A DNA stretch of 64,000 nucleotides from contig JARLHI010000058.1 in NCBI GenBank assembly GCA_031292355.1, positions 41,252 through 105,251 of the forward strand, read 5' to 3'. The DNA comes from Candidatus Obscuribacterales bacterium (GTDB lineage: Bacteria; Cyanobacteriota; Vampirovibrionia; Obscuribacterales; Obscuribacteraceae). The notes beneath the pieces are model-generated. The model ran no database searches and was not told where the DNA came from. It saw nothing but the letters and a program-made list of their open reading frames with translations. Each line of letters opens with the position of its first letter. The stretch's first letter is position 1. The translations under genes and the position numbers were made by a program. This document shows, piece after piece, positions 26,701 through 34,968 of the stretch.

Positions 26701-27184
26701 TGATCAGGCTTTAAATACTCTGGACAAGGTACTAACTTTTGATATGTCGACTGGCGAAAGTCTTTCCCAAAGACGGAATATCGATGTTTGTTACATCACG
26801 GCCCCGTGGTCGCAGCCAGTTGATGCGGTGTCAATTGTGGTGCAAATTTTTTCAATTGTAGAACCTATTCAAAAGGAACTGCCTGAGCTTGCCAAAACCA
26901 TATACGAGCGAGTTCTAAAATCGCAGCGCTTATGGTTGAGCCCTCAAGACGAACGTCTGGTGCCAGCGCTAGCAAAGCTCGGCGATGTCAATTTTCAGTT
27001 GCAGAAATATGGAGATGCAGACATATATTATTCCGATGCTTACGCAATCACCTGTCAATTCCATAAGGGGGAATTTGCCGTGCGTCAGACTGGTGAACAC
27101 TATATTGAAAATTGCAAGAAATTAGGACATATGGCGCAGGCTGAGGCGTTGTCTAATCGAGTATACGAAGGGGTACAAAAATAA
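23765..27184 (+). CDS. Very large secreted TPR protein with N-terminal PDZ-like segment (1139 aa)
   Basis: The signal peptide spans about the first 40 residues, with a long hydrophilic start before LGSVMLLCLCLNLLPVG. Residues about 80-145 contain a PDZ-like stretch: YLISIDHKNLKNLSAKQIDA, then SSMQLTYIQHDGKVKTINL. The remaining 950 residues are TPR-like (AGDKAGALLSLQQATEKL, YAAVAERLERRNPDKACDLY, LVELFEYYLRQKKYDQALNT). The protein at 28799 shares the whole architecture and sequence blocks such as ATQNIVLREANDWP and RTAMAFYFADELERAE-type motifs, so they are paralogs. Probably a periplasmic scaffold; no enzymatic motif. Confidence 0.78.
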   Translation: MNLKTPTDSQKFNQRLGSVMLLCLCLNLLPVGRAVSAHNSVERGVSLQTANKSIPVRGLVPVTFDNLNSREYCISQQKIHVSPFNIYLISIDHKNLKNLSAKQIDALTWGEVGSSMQLTYIQHDGKVKTINLVRQAVAEKRLNQCNEINTYDRDNRSCDLNQGFVEKSLDIEARATQNLILREAGEWPDDTSESLASAAICAALTNYEIGNIASGDRFLELFEHRHQRGKKIRLLQNRLVVDAVKTLISVGKIDDARLLLTLLAEGKGMSVVDEIGSFRTLAQAEAKIDVAKALDVISSYGDFLKYTRGGNGESNESWVAQIYMQAGAFQKAQKIYEWQIAGQQPKHNDEIDWQSAQSLALKFYKLAQMQYLSGDKAGALLSLQQATEKLTDSIPAEVRDVLSDAPGVFPTLADLTAAKDAVANGKDFPSENLHIDISEDSFPDVRSCHNAIAEGDKRLSSKLAHSFLEKYKSEPLPSEHSPGRQNLYCSILSLAREMSDRGWFDLSDEIIKSLKQHAHGNDASAVAKIFLEAELTYNASQKHKSADTAWRQFDEIYEKESPTPKTSQGQKLRQMAIPFYYAGELKRAETFINRSLSVEHSNMGVLDAACIAARQNKWQEAENYWKQLRAFKPSKYSGFRHTVLELCSLYWQNNKKVQTMSMLQEVLTKPIGPSDVQLKQSEVDLELYLAQLLLESKRFSEAHKIASSAARKLSVQLSWPQCVVVAQCAEAAGDFSEATKYYSMRPNRMLPNYFQTNSECELGYMQKALEMSIKVPGYDRQALAKLYAAVAERLERRNPDKACDLYQRASNLIASADPQKSIFLMKGANVLDPIGALAPPDEWTVVLTEEKQAQNLKKAISLRTEGAKLAEANGEPHAREQWADVASTELRAGLTSQTIEHLRHVMALYTSQSAKKHEGVLGSPPRAIVELSYSTHAEEAEKLLIEAASKATAVAGPSSVAAQAQLVELFEYYLRQKKYDQALNTLDKVLTFDMSTGESLSQRRNIDVCYITAPWSQPVDAVSIVVQIFSIVEPIQKELPELAKTIYERVLKSQRLWLSPQDERLVPALAKLGDVNFQLQKYGDADIYYSDAYAITCQFHKGEFAVRQTGEHYIENCKKLGHMAQAEALSNRVYEGVQK

Positions 27185-27189
27185 TAGAA

Positions 27190-27495
27190 ATGCATTGCTC
27201 GCGAACTGGCAACGGATTATTTAGTCTTCAAGAGTTGACCCGCCCAGTTATTGCCGGGTTGAGAACTTTTTTTGACGACTTCAGTTGCGATAATCGGGCG
27301 GCGCTTCTTTCAACCTGCAATTTTCAAACACTGGCCTCTATGTCAGAAATTAGCTTGAAGTTGCTTTGGTTGGTCAACCTTCCAAACTACGAACTAAACC
27401 GCAGTAGTCTGGTGAAAATATTTGAAATTGTTGCGCTACCGCCTGGCTCTTCAGCGATGAAACAAATTTCGTGCGTCGGCACTCGAGCGAATTAA
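27190..27495 (+). pseudogene. Possible remnant of a TPR-like family unit
   Basis: A 101-codon frame starts 5 bases after the large TPR gene without a ribosome site. It contains LKLLWLVNLPNYE preceded by DNRAALLSTC, reminiscent of the Trp-helix unit shared by 10134, 17604 and 55562. The downstream Asn-Ala motif is missing. More likely a decayed fragment than a working gene. Confidence 0.3.
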
Positions 27496-27704
27496 TATAG
27501 ATGAGTTGTTTGCATTCTATGTGGGGCTTTTGTCGGAGTGGATTGTATTTTCTGGCACATCATTTAGAATTCAGGAATAACCTTACATTTGTGGGATGGG
27601 GTGGCAAGTGCTTTTTGAAATCCGTCTTTTGGTGAGTACTGGCAAAAAACGAGGGGCATGGTTTTTGCGATGAAACCTGATCGAGAAAGAGGAGGCCATA
27701 CAAA

Positions 27705-28757
27705 GTGACGAATCCAAATTCGAGCCGAACAAGAGCCCTGTTAGCGATTGCCTTTGCAAGCGGGATGCTCGGTTCACCGCTACCAGCATTGGCTCAAAGC
27801 GCAGACGAGCCGAGGGACGCCCTAATCCGACGCCTTGTTTCGAAAGCGGAAGTTCCGCCCGAGGTTCGCGCATATTATTTTTTGCTGCTTGCAAATCACT
27901 ATTTGAAGGCGTCGGATAATACTTCTGCGGAATTTATAATCCAACCACTGGCCAATCCCAAGTATACGAGCGATTTATTCATTCGTCCCAATGATGATCG
28001 TGGGCGCGATCGGATGATAAGTAGTTTGAACAACATTGCTCGTGATACACACAATGTCACTGCAAATGTTGCGCCTTCGTCCGTATCCCGAAATGACGGA
28101 AATGACGCGCTCGCAAATGAGGCAATGAAAAGCGCACTGAGTGAGATAAATAAGTCTTCCGACCAGCATGCAACGTTGATTCTGCACTTTATCGTCTATC
28201 AGCTATATCAGCAGATGGGTAATAAGACTGAGACGAAAACCTATAGTTCCTTATTAGAGCAAGATATACGCGCATGTGAAGCTGCCCCTGAAGCAAATGA
28301 GAAGCTGATCACGGCAGCGTCCATGGCACTGAATGCGATGGCTTATGGATGGATTCCTTTCAATCCTTCAAACCTCCCTGAATTGAGAATTCAAATGTCG
28401 AGGAAATTAATGGCTCCGCAACTGTCCACTTCTCCACAGAGTGTGCCTGCCATTAAAAATTTCACTTTTACGGAGAAAGAATTCCAACAAAGCGAAAAGT
28501 TAAAATTGAGGGCGGCTGTTTTAGCGGATCGTTTACCTGCAAAAAATAACTTACGGAGAATGAACCACCGTGATTTGGCTATTTGGTATGCGGAGCTTGG
28601 CAAGACGGAATTGGCGGATAAACAGAAGCAAGCTCTTTTTGAGTTGGTCGGAGTAAAAGATGAGCGCATTTTGTATCCGCAACCAGGTGCATGTGGCTCA
28701 TTTGTTTGGTGGACAATTAAGCCGCCACAATTTGGTGGTGGATGCGGCATGGGCTAA
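27705..28757 (+). CDS. Secreted protein with conserved C-terminal LYPxxGxCGSxxWW...CGMG motif
   Basis: A perfect AGGAGG eight to ten bases before the GTG at 27705 fixes the start. Signal peptide: TRALLAIAFASGMLGSPLPALA. The body is helical and TPR-like. The C-terminus reads ELADKQKQALFELVGVKDE, then LYPQPGACGSFVWW, ending GGGCGMG. The gene at 40992 has the same ending (LYPRSGTCGSEIWW ... FCGMG) and similar body helices, so this is a small paralogous family of exported proteins. The two end cysteines may be modified or disulfide-bonded. The function is unknown. Confidence 0.75.
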   Translation: MTNPNSSRTRALLAIAFASGMLGSPLPALAQSADEPRDALIRRLVSKAEVPPEVRAYYFLLLANHYLKASDNTSAEFIIQPLANPKYTSDLFIRPNDDRGRDRMISSLNNIARDTHNVTANVAPSSVSRNDGNDALANEAMKSALSEINKSSDQHATLILHFIVYQLYQQMGNKTETKTYSSLLEQDIRACEAAPEANEKLITAASMALNAMAYGWIPFNPSNLPELRIQMSRKLMAPQLSTSPQSVPAIKNFTFTEKEFQQSEKLKLRAAVLADRLPAKNNLRRMNHRDLAIWYAELGKTELADKQKQALFELVGVKDERILYPQPGACGSFVWWTIKPPQFGGGCGMG

Positions 28758-28798
28758 AAACTTCTGACGATACCTGGCTTTGTTGGCGTGAGGCGATT

Positions 28799-31372
28799 CT
28801 ATTTCTTATTGTTTGATTCTTTCGAGATGTCTGCTGTTTGCTTTGTTGGCTTAAGCTGCGCTTTTGCTCTTTCTAATTGAGATAATGTATTCAGAAGCGA
28901 GATCTTTTGAGGCGATGACTCCGGTGTTGCGTCGAAAGCTTCTTTGTAGATTCTATAAGCTTTTTGATCGTCTTTGTTTCGCAATGAGTCACCATATTCA
29001 GTGCAAATTTTTATAAATAAGTCCTTGTCCATATTTGATGTTTGTTTGGCTAATTTATAGGCTTTGAGCGCCGAATCATCGTAACCTCCTTCAGTCATGA
29101 ATGACATTGAGCTCGACGTCCATCGCTTCATCTCGTAATATTCAGCAGCCGTTGCGTAGTCTTTTGCTGCCTCGGCACAGTGGGCAACTATTAAACATTG
29201 ATCCCAAGTCAAACGTTTTGGCATTGCTGCTGCCGTCGCGGTAGCAATCTTCGATGCCTCTTTTGCATTGCCACTATCTAGCAGATTCTTAGCCAGCATT
29301 AAATCAACTGCGGTGACCCCATTGCCTACTTGCATGATGGTCGTTTCGCTCGGCTTTGCCCGTAATTCTGTTAGCATGGCAATGGCTTGTGGACGCTTTT
29401 GATTATTTACATATGTGGAGCACAATTCGACGGCGGTATGGCGAAAATTGTCCGAACAGACTTGTTGTTCTTGCATAAGCTGTTTCCATAGACTATCCGC
29501 CTTCGCGTACTGCCCACGTTTGGCCGCAATGCAGGCGGCTTCGAGCAACATCAATCCAGGTGATTTATCATCGCGCGCTTCAATTGCAGAACTTATAAAA
29601 AGTTCTGCCCGTTCGAGCTCGTCGGCAAAATAAAATGCCATCGCTGTTCGGCGCAGAGTATCCCCGACGGAAGCACCATTACTGGTGGCTTGGGATTCGG
29701 GAAACCGGTCAACGTTCGGAGAAATCTGTTGTCCTTTTGAGTTGCTCTTTCCTCTACCTTTTGTTTTGTTATAAAACAATTCTGCTTTGAGAAAGTATTC
29801 AGCTAATTCATTTGCGTCTTTGCCGACCGCTTTTTCATGCAGCGCTTGTAACACGCGATTGGAATCGTCCAGCCAAGCAGCGTTTGCCATTTCTCTGGCT
29901 AAGGTCAAAATCGCGCAGTAAACATTTAGCTTGCCTGTTGATTGAAGTCCAGTAGGTAGGTCACCTGGATAATCATTTAGAAGCGATTGAATAGTGCGCA
30001 CTGCCTCGGTTTTCTTCTTGCCGTTTATGGCTGCATGACAGGCTCTGATCTTGGCAAATGTCGCTGCTGCTGGATCGCTTTGTTTGCCGTCCGCTAGAAC
30101 TGGATTGTTTTGAGGAGATTGATTTTTTTGAACGTCTGTTAGTGCCGAGTTTATATCGGTCAATTTTGGGAATGCGCCTGGCATTTTTTCAATAGTCGAT
30201 AGAGTTTCTTGGCTGATGCATTCTTTGAGATTGCTCGTCGCTTTAGTTAAAGTCTCAACTGCGAGGTCTTTCTTGCCTAGCGAATACTGCGCGTAAGCTA
30301 TCTGATATTGAAATGAAGCTCTGTTTAGAACCCAGGTCCATACATTCTTCGAACCATAGTTGGCTGTAGTTTTGAGCAGGGCTTCATATTCGTCTTGAGC
30401 CTTCTGATACTCGCCGATCCGCATATAGACTTCCGCGATCCACTGCTGAGAGGGACCAAACGGCATTGCGGCACGCCCGTTGCTCGTACCTTTTTGATAA
30501 TTCTCAATTTCTTTCAGTGCTGCGGATTTGTCTGTTTTCGCGATTGCGTTGACGAGCGATTCAATCGCCGACATGTCAAATTGCAGCGCTTGCACGTTAC
30601 CGTCAAATATGACGTCCATAATCTTTTTTGCGCCGTCGATGCGGCCGGCCGCGATTAGAGTTCTAATTGCTGCGCCGATTTGATGATTCTGCGCAGGAAA
30701 CCACCTCTGCTCGGATTTTAAGTTTGTGGTGCAAAGGTCCAACAAAGTATCTGCGGTGTTCACATTACCAAGCAAATAATTGTCTATTGCTGCAGGAAAT
30801 GCAGCGCTTGAAAGGCAGAGGGCTTTGTCTTCTGGCCAATCATTTGCTTCACGCAAAACAATATTTTGAGTTGCGCGCGCAAGTATATCCAGGCTGTCTT
30901 CTACAAAAGCGCCGTTCCAGTGTAGATTGCCCGAATCAAAGGACGAAAGCATTTGCAGTTTTTGAGGCCAAACTGGTGTTCCTGTTGCACTTCGCCTGGT
31001 CGCAGTGTCTGTTTTAACTGTCCCGTCTTGTGACATCACTTCGATGTCCACTGAAGAACCGGAAATTCCTGTGAAGAGTTCTTCCAGTTGTTTTCTGGTC
31101 AAATTGCGCAGGTCCTTGTGATCGATTGAAATCAAGTATCCGAGCGTCTGCATACGGAATTTTACTTTTTCGAGACTTAGTTCATAAGCTCCACATTGCG
31201 TAGATGGCATTATAGTTATCGGTGCTCTTGCTTGAGCCGGTGCCGACGCTGATTTTTCGGCAGCTGTTGGGCCTGCATATACGGCTAATGGAACGGCGTT
31301 ACATAAGGCTATGAGCGACAACGATGCTGACAGGCACAAAAATCGTTTTGTACGGGTGCTGAAAATTGACAA
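28799..31372 (-). CDS. Large secreted TPR protein with N-terminal PDZ-like segment, paralog of 23765-27184
   Basis: The frame is open to 31477, but AGGAGA followed by TTG at 31372 gives a properly spaced start and a clean signal peptide (SIFSTRTKRFLCLSASLSLI, cleavage near VYA-G). The PDZ-like stretch YLISIDHKDLRNLTRKQLEE and the following SSVDIEVMSQDGTVKTDT correspond closely to the paralog. The rest is TPR-like (IAEVYMRIGEYQKAQDEYEA, AHCAEAAKDYATAAEYYEM), ending in a charged tail. About 857 residues from the chosen start. Likely a periplasmic scaffold. Confidence 0.75.
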   Translation of the reverse strand: MSIFSTRTKRFLCLSASLSLIALCNAVPLAVYAGPTAAEKSASAPAQARAPITIMPSTQCGAYELSLEKVKFRMQTLGYLISIDHKDLRNLTRKQLEELFTGISGSSVDIEVMSQDGTVKTDTATRRSATGTPVWPQKLQMLSSFDSGNLHWNGAFVEDSLDILARATQNIVLREANDWPEDKALCLSSAAFPAAIDNYLLGNVNTADTLLDLCTTNLKSEQRWFPAQNHQIGAAIRTLIAAGRIDGAKKIMDVIFDGNVQALQFDMSAIESLVNAIAKTDKSAALKEIENYQKGTSNGRAAMPFGPSQQWIAEVYMRIGEYQKAQDEYEALLKTTANYGSKNVWTWVLNRASFQYQIAYAQYSLGKKDLAVETLTKATSNLKECISQETLSTIEKMPGAFPKLTDINSALTDVQKNQSPQNNPVLADGKQSDPAAATFAKIRACHAAINGKKKTEAVRTIQSLLNDYPGDLPTGLQSTGKLNVYCAILTLAREMANAAWLDDSNRVLQALHEKAVGKDANELAEYFLKAELFYNKTKGRGKSNSKGQQISPNVDRFPESQATSNGASVGDTLRRTAMAFYFADELERAELFISSAIEARDDKSPGLMLLEAACIAAKRGQYAKADSLWKQLMQEQQVCSDNFRHTAVELCSTYVNNQKRPQAIAMLTELRAKPSETTIMQVGNGVTAVDLMLAKNLLDSGNAKEASKIATATAAAMPKRLTWDQCLIVAHCAEAAKDYATAAEYYEMKRWTSSSMSFMTEGGYDDSALKAYKLAKQTSNMDKDLFIKICTEYGDSLRNKDDQKAYRIYKEAFDATPESSPQKISLLNTLSQLERAKAQLKPTKQTADISKESNNKK

Positions 31373-31596
31373 AAGAGTATTCTCCTTTCTAATGACGCAA
31401 TGCGCTCCGCATGCTCTGTGCCATTCTATCCGACATTCTTTGGTCTGAGAAGATTTAATTCGGTCGATTGTGATCAATACATCGCAGAAGACTTAATTAG
31501 ATGTTCTGGTCGCAGCTATATACTTGGCAGCATACGTTTTAAGCTCTGCTCTGACATGAAAGAATGACAGTCACTTTATGCACGGCCCCAACTAAC

Positions 31597-31623
31597 AAAA
31601 AGGAGGCGTGCTCCACCTCCTTT
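31597..31623 (-). terminator. Rho-independent terminator of the AbrB-like gene
   Basis: On the minus strand AAAGGAGG pairs with CCTCCTTT across a nine-base loop, followed by a run of T. It lies 14 bases beyond the stop of the gene at 31637. Confidence 0.75.
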
Positions 31624-31636
31624 CTAGCTTTGCGAA

Positions 31637-31882
31637 TTACTTCTTCGCTAATTTTTTTATCGCACCACCATAGTGCTTTTTAGTTTCTTTGACAACAGCT
31701 TCGAAAATTCGGCGGTTTTTATCGTCAGCTTCAACTGGACGAACGATGAGGCACTTACCGTCTGGTCCCATTGTTATTTCGACCGATGTTTTATCTGTGA
31801 TATCCAGTAAGTCCAATATGGAGCGATCGATTAATAGCGCATGGCTATTTCCCACTTTGGTAAGCTTTTTCCTTATTGCCAT
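31637..31882 (-). CDS. AbrB/SpoVT-type DNA-binding protein (81 aa), antitoxin-like
   Basis: The ATG at 31882 preceded by GGGGAAAGG fixes a compact protein; longer starts upstream lack a ribosome site. MAIRKKLTKVGNSHALLID followed by LLDITDKTSVEITMGPDGKC is the swapped-hairpin AbrB pattern (KxGNSxal.I...lld.l.i...d.v.i...). The C-terminus is basic (KKHYGGAIKKLAKK). Such proteins are either antitoxins or transition-state regulators. No toxin gene adjoins it: downstream is a terminator and upstream is the divergent amidase gene. Confidence 0.8.
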   Translation of the reverse strand: MAIRKKLTKVGNSHALLIDRSILDLLDITDKTSVEITMGPDGKCLIVRPVEADDKNRRIFEAVVKETKKHYGGAIKKLAKK

Positions 31883-32068
31883 TTCCTTTCCCCGGAGTTT
31901 GTCCGAATTCAGTCTTAACTCTATGGTGTGAGAATCATTTGCGTTATAACGCAAATGTAAGGCCACTTCACGGACTTCGAGCATTCCGCTGATTTCGGCA
32001 CCACTTACTAACGTGAGTCCGCCCTCGAATCGGGTATATGGTCTTAGCATTGTTGTTGGAATATAGAC

Positions 32069-32854
32069 GTGCCTGAATTCCCTGAGAAGCTCGAGAAAAC
32101 GCCCTCCAAAACGGCCGACGCTGGTTTGGAGTCCTCAACATCTGAAGGTGCGATAAAAGGGGCTAATCAGCAAAACACTTGGAAGACAACTCAAAAACGG
32201 CATGATTTTGGTGACACTTCCGCAACGAGTCTCTTTCTCACTCCCGAGCAAAGGCAGCTTTTAGCACAAAGCCCCGGTGGTCAGAAATTTGGCATCGACG
32301 GATTAGACGAACCCGCTGGTATAAAAGAGAAAGGTTCAAGAACTGAAGTGAATCCGCACCATATGCCTTCGGTGACGCAAAACAAAGTGTGTGCAGTTGC
32401 AGAGAGACTAGGGCACGACAAGCATCGTTGGACGCCCACCACGGCCCCGCATGGACCAAAATGTAATCTATACGTGGATGCAGTTATGCACGACAGCGGT
32501 ATGCCACGCCCGTGGGGTGATAAGGGCGTACCTTTATGCAACGATATGCAACAGCAACTGTCTAACGACTCTCGTTATTCAGAGGCTTGGAGCACTGATT
32601 ACAAGGACTATGGATTGTCTTATCAGCTTTGGTCGAAGTTTGAATTACGCCCAGGCGACGTTTGCCTGTGGAATACAAACCTGGTTACCCATGGAGCCAT
32701 AGCCGTGGACAAAAAGTGTTTCGATTATGCTGGAGCGCGAGAGGGCTTTAAGCGTGTAGCATCAGATTTTGTGACTGGAACTGATAGTGCACCAACAAAC
32801 TATGGACCACCTACAAAAGTTTTTCGATACAACGGCATGGTGCCCGAGCGATAA
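32069..32854 (+). CDS. Predicted papain-like amidase (NlpC/P60- or CHAP-type) effector
   Basis: The 261-residue protein starts with a GTG; an in-frame TAG just upstream at 32045 excludes longer forms. Residues 1-100 are Ser/Thr/Lys-rich linker, resembling the N-termini of the other toxin-like proteins here. The C-terminal domain has KCNLYVDAVM (Cys132-Asn133), the usual catalytic-cysteine helix of NlpC/P60 and Tae-type amidases. It is followed by LRPGDVCLWN and VTHGAIAVD (His208). Such enzymes cut peptide bonds in peptidoglycan. No signal peptide is present, so a dedicated secretion system would be needed. The toxin role is inferred. Confidence 0.65.
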   Translation: MPEFPEKLEKTPSKTADAGLESSTSEGAIKGANQQNTWKTTQKRHDFGDTSATSLFLTPEQRQLLAQSPGGQKFGIDGLDEPAGIKEKGSRTEVNPHHMPSVTQNKVCAVAERLGHDKHRWTPTTAPHGPKCNLYVDAVMHDSGMPRPWGDKGVPLCNDMQQQLSNDSRYSEAWSTDYKDYGLSYQLWSKFELRPGDVCLWNTNLVTHGAIAVDKKCFDYAGAREGFKRVASDFVTGTDSAPTNYGPPTKVFRYNGMVPER

Positions 32855-32856
32855 AT

Positions 32857-33306
32857 CTATTTGCGGCTTACATGAAGAGTTGGCAGTTCAACATCCTCTA
32901 GCCAAACCTTGACCCAGTAATTAGGCACTGTGAGTGCTTCATCTTCCCAGTCCCTGTAGATGCAACCGTCAATTGGCTTTTCCATTCGCCCAACAGATTT
33001 AGCAGGGAACGCTTCAAATTGCTCTTTAACGTTGACTTCTTTCCTTGTGGTTTTCAATTTTATTCTGTAGCCGTACGTAAAACCCGGATCTTTCGATTCC
33101 TTCGTCGGGATGAAGATTACCTTCTTCGGCTTGTCGCTTGGGGCATGGTGCTTTGGAAACTTACCGCCCTCGAACGATTCAACAATTAAATCAGGTGCTA
33201 TGACTTTGAGGTGTTCTTTTTCCTCTGCACCTACCGAAAGCGAACTTGCCGAAAATACGAGTCCACATAGGAACCCCAACTGCCAGCATTCTGTCTTCAA
33301 TTTCAT
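32857..33306 (-). CDS. Secreted protein (149 aa), possible periplasmic immunity to the amidase
   Basis: A signal peptide covers residues 1-27 (WQLGFLCGLVFSASSLSVGA). The mature part is about 120 residues, Lys/Pro-rich with beta-like strands (KKVIFIPTKES, YGYRIKLKTTRKEV, NYWVKVWLEDVEL). The stop codons of this gene and the amidase are separated by only two bases, tail to tail. Amidase effectors are neutralised by periplasmic immunity proteins of about this size, so the pairing is plausible, but the opposite strand is unusual. Otherwise it is an unknown exported protein. Confidence 0.55.
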   Translation of the reverse strand: MKLKTECWQLGFLCGLVFSASSLSVGAEEKEHLKVIAPDLIVESFEGGKFPKHHAPSDKPKKVIFIPTKESKDPGFTYGYRIKLKTTRKEVNVKEQFEAFPAKSVGRMEKPIDGCIYRDWEDEALTVPNYWVKVWLEDVELPTLHVSRK

Positions 33307-33456
33307 GTCGGATTTCGACTATTAGAGCATCAACGTCACAAACGGTATACCCCTGACCTTGCAATGTCAACAATCATAGTGCCCTGAGCGCTGCCGTCGT
33401 CTTTTCCGGCACGGTGCTTTGGAACCTTCCTGACCAAAAGAAAAACTACTTTCAGC

Positions 33457-33506
33457 AGATGACAGGCTGCAGGGCAGTACCTCGCTACCTGCAGCCGATC
33501 ATCAGC
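33457..33506 (-). terminator. Long hairpin terminator after the SDR gene
   Basis: GGCTGCAGG (33465-33473) pairs with CCTGCAGCC (33488-33496), with further pairing outward (ATGA with TCAT). On the minus strand it is followed by AGTAGTTTTTCTTTT. It starts about 25 bases after the stop at 33531. Confidence 0.65.
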
Positions 33507-33530
33507 AAATAAAAACTTCGTCTCCTCGCT

Positions 33531-34280
33531 CTACACCTGCGCCATGCCACCATCGACTGCAAGATCCACTCCGGTGATGTAAGAACTTTCATCCGAGGCA
33601 AGAAATAATACGGCGGCTGCAACTTCTTCTGGTTTGCCTCGACGACCCATAGGAACCTGTGAGACAAACCCGGCTGCCGCTTGTTCGATTTGTTCAGGAG
33701 TGAGTCCAGTGTTGTCGAGCGCTGGAGTTTCAATTGGTCCTGGGCTCATCGAATTGACGCGGATTTTGCGGTCTTTAAGCTCCATTGTCCAACCGCGCGC
33801 AAGGCTGCGCACAGCCGCCTTACTGGCACTGTATGCGGTGAAGCCAGGCACGCCCAAAACGTTCGATACCGAAGAATTCAAGACGATCGAGCCACCATCT
33901 TTGAAAAGCGGAAGCGCCTTTTGCACAGTGAAGAACATTCCTTTCACGTTTACATCAAAAGTCTTATCGAAGTGAGCCTCGGTTGCCACCTCCAGTGGTG
34001 CGATCGTACCCGCACCTGCGTTTGCGAAGAGTACGTCGATGTGTCCATGCTTCTCTTTTACAACTTCATAAAGTCTGTCCAAATCTTCTAGGCTCGACAC
34101 ATCGCCTGCGACAGTCGTCACGTTTTTTCCGATGACCACAGCTGCTTCTTTGAGCTCCTTTTCTCGACGCCCGGTAATGACTACATGAGCACCCTCTTCT
34201 ACAAAACGTTTAGCCGTAGCCAAGCCAATTCCGCTGTTGCCGCCAGTTACGACCACGACCTTTCCTGCAAATCTATTCAT
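33531..34280 (-). CDS. Short-chain dehydrogenase/reductase (SDR, classical)
   Basis: NAD(P)-dependent oxidoreductase of 249 residues, normal for the family. The Rossmann motif TGGNSGIG (12-19), NAG (87-89), a catalytic Ser near 137 in NSSVSN, YSASK (Tyr150, Lys154) and PG after MSPGPIETP are all present. TGRR after the second strand suggests NADP preference. The substrate is unknown. It is transcribed divergently from the HxlR regulator at 34408, with two palindromes between them. This is the standard arrangement of an HxlR-controlled reductase, probably induced by electrophiles or quinones. Confidence 0.92.
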   Translation of the reverse strand: MNRFAGKVVVVTGGNSGIGLATAKRFVEEGAHVVITGRREKELKEAAVVIGKNVTTVAGDVSSLEDLDRLYEVVKEKHGHIDVLFANAGAGTIAPLEVATEAHFDKTFDVNVKGMFFTVQKALPLFKDGGSIVLNSSVSNVLGVPGFTAYSASKAAVRSLARGWTMELKDRKIRVNSMSPGPIETPALDNTGLTPEQIEQAAAGFVSQVPMGRRGKPEEVAAAVLFLASDESSYITGVDLAVDGGMAQV

Positions 34281-34327
34281 GCTTTTAGACTCCTAAAAAA
34301 TGGCACCTTCAATGGGTGTTTTAATTC

Positions 34328-34384
34328 CACTTGCATCTTGCAAGTGCTTTTGAACCATAGCAGCGGTACTTGCAAATTGCAAGT
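34328..34384. promoter_or_regulatory. Two palindromic operators between the SDR and HxlR genes
   Basis: CACTTGCA-TCT-TGCAAGTG (34328-34346) and ACTTGCA-AAT-TGCAAGT (34368-34384) are near-identical palindromes with centres 39 bases apart. They occupy the divergent promoter region, which fits binding by the HxlR protein. Confidence 0.75.
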
Positions 34385-34407
34385 GGTTTTGATAATCTTG
34401 TATCACT

Positions 34408-34857
34408 ATGGGAAAGGCAAAAGACGATTCACGACAATCGGGGTGCCCAGTCGCTTACGGGCTCGATGTCTTTGGCGACAGATGGACTCTGGTTATCATT
34501 CGAGACATGCTGATGCTCGGCAAGCGCTACTACGGGGAATTTCTGGATTGCCCCGAGAGAATCGCCAGCAATGTTCTGGCGGATCGGCTGAAGAAATTGG
34601 AAGACGCCAAAATCGTTTCAAAACAAATTGACCCAGTCAATCAATCCAAATTTATCTATAAGTTGACTTCGAAAGGAATAGAGCTCATACCCATGGTCTT
34701 GGAAGTTATTACCTGGGGAAGTAAGCACTCGCCATACACGAATACTCCGCCAGAGCTTCTCCGGAAAATAAAAAAAGATAGAGCAGGCACCATTCGTGAA
34801 ATCGCAGAATGCTTAAAGAACGACCAATCGTTCATTGCAAAAAATGGCTGGGTTTGA
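34408..34857 (+). CDS. HxlR-family winged-helix transcriptional regulator
   Basis: The 149 residues cover the full HxlR domain. Cys13 in SGCPVAYGL is followed by DVFGDRWTLVIIRDML (the family's GxxWxxxIL-like motif), then FLDCPERIASNVLADRLKKL (recognition helix) and YKLTSKGIELIPMVLEVITW (wing plus dimer helix). These regulators often sense electrophiles through the N-terminal cysteine. It is divergent from the SDR gene and probably controls both promoters through the palindromes at 34328-34384. Confidence 0.92.
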   Translation: MGKAKDDSRQSGCPVAYGLDVFGDRWTLVIIRDMLMLGKRYYGEFLDCPERIASNVLADRLKKLEDAKIVSKQIDPVNQSKFIYKLTSKGIELIPMVLEVITWGSKHSPYTNTPPELLRKIKKDRAGTIREIAECLKNDQSFIAKNGWV

Positions 34858-34968
34858 AACTTTGATGCTCCCAATCTCCGAATTTTACCAGCAGGTTCGC
34901 TTTTCAACGGAACTTAATTGCTAGCAAACAGTCACAGCGCTTGTCTGTAAAGCAAGTATGGAGCGTAT

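Noticed and set aside
28799..31477. Start of the TPR giant at 31477
   Set aside because: It would add 35 polar, Cys-rich residues before the signal peptide; AGGAGA with TTG at 31372 fits a clean signal peptide.
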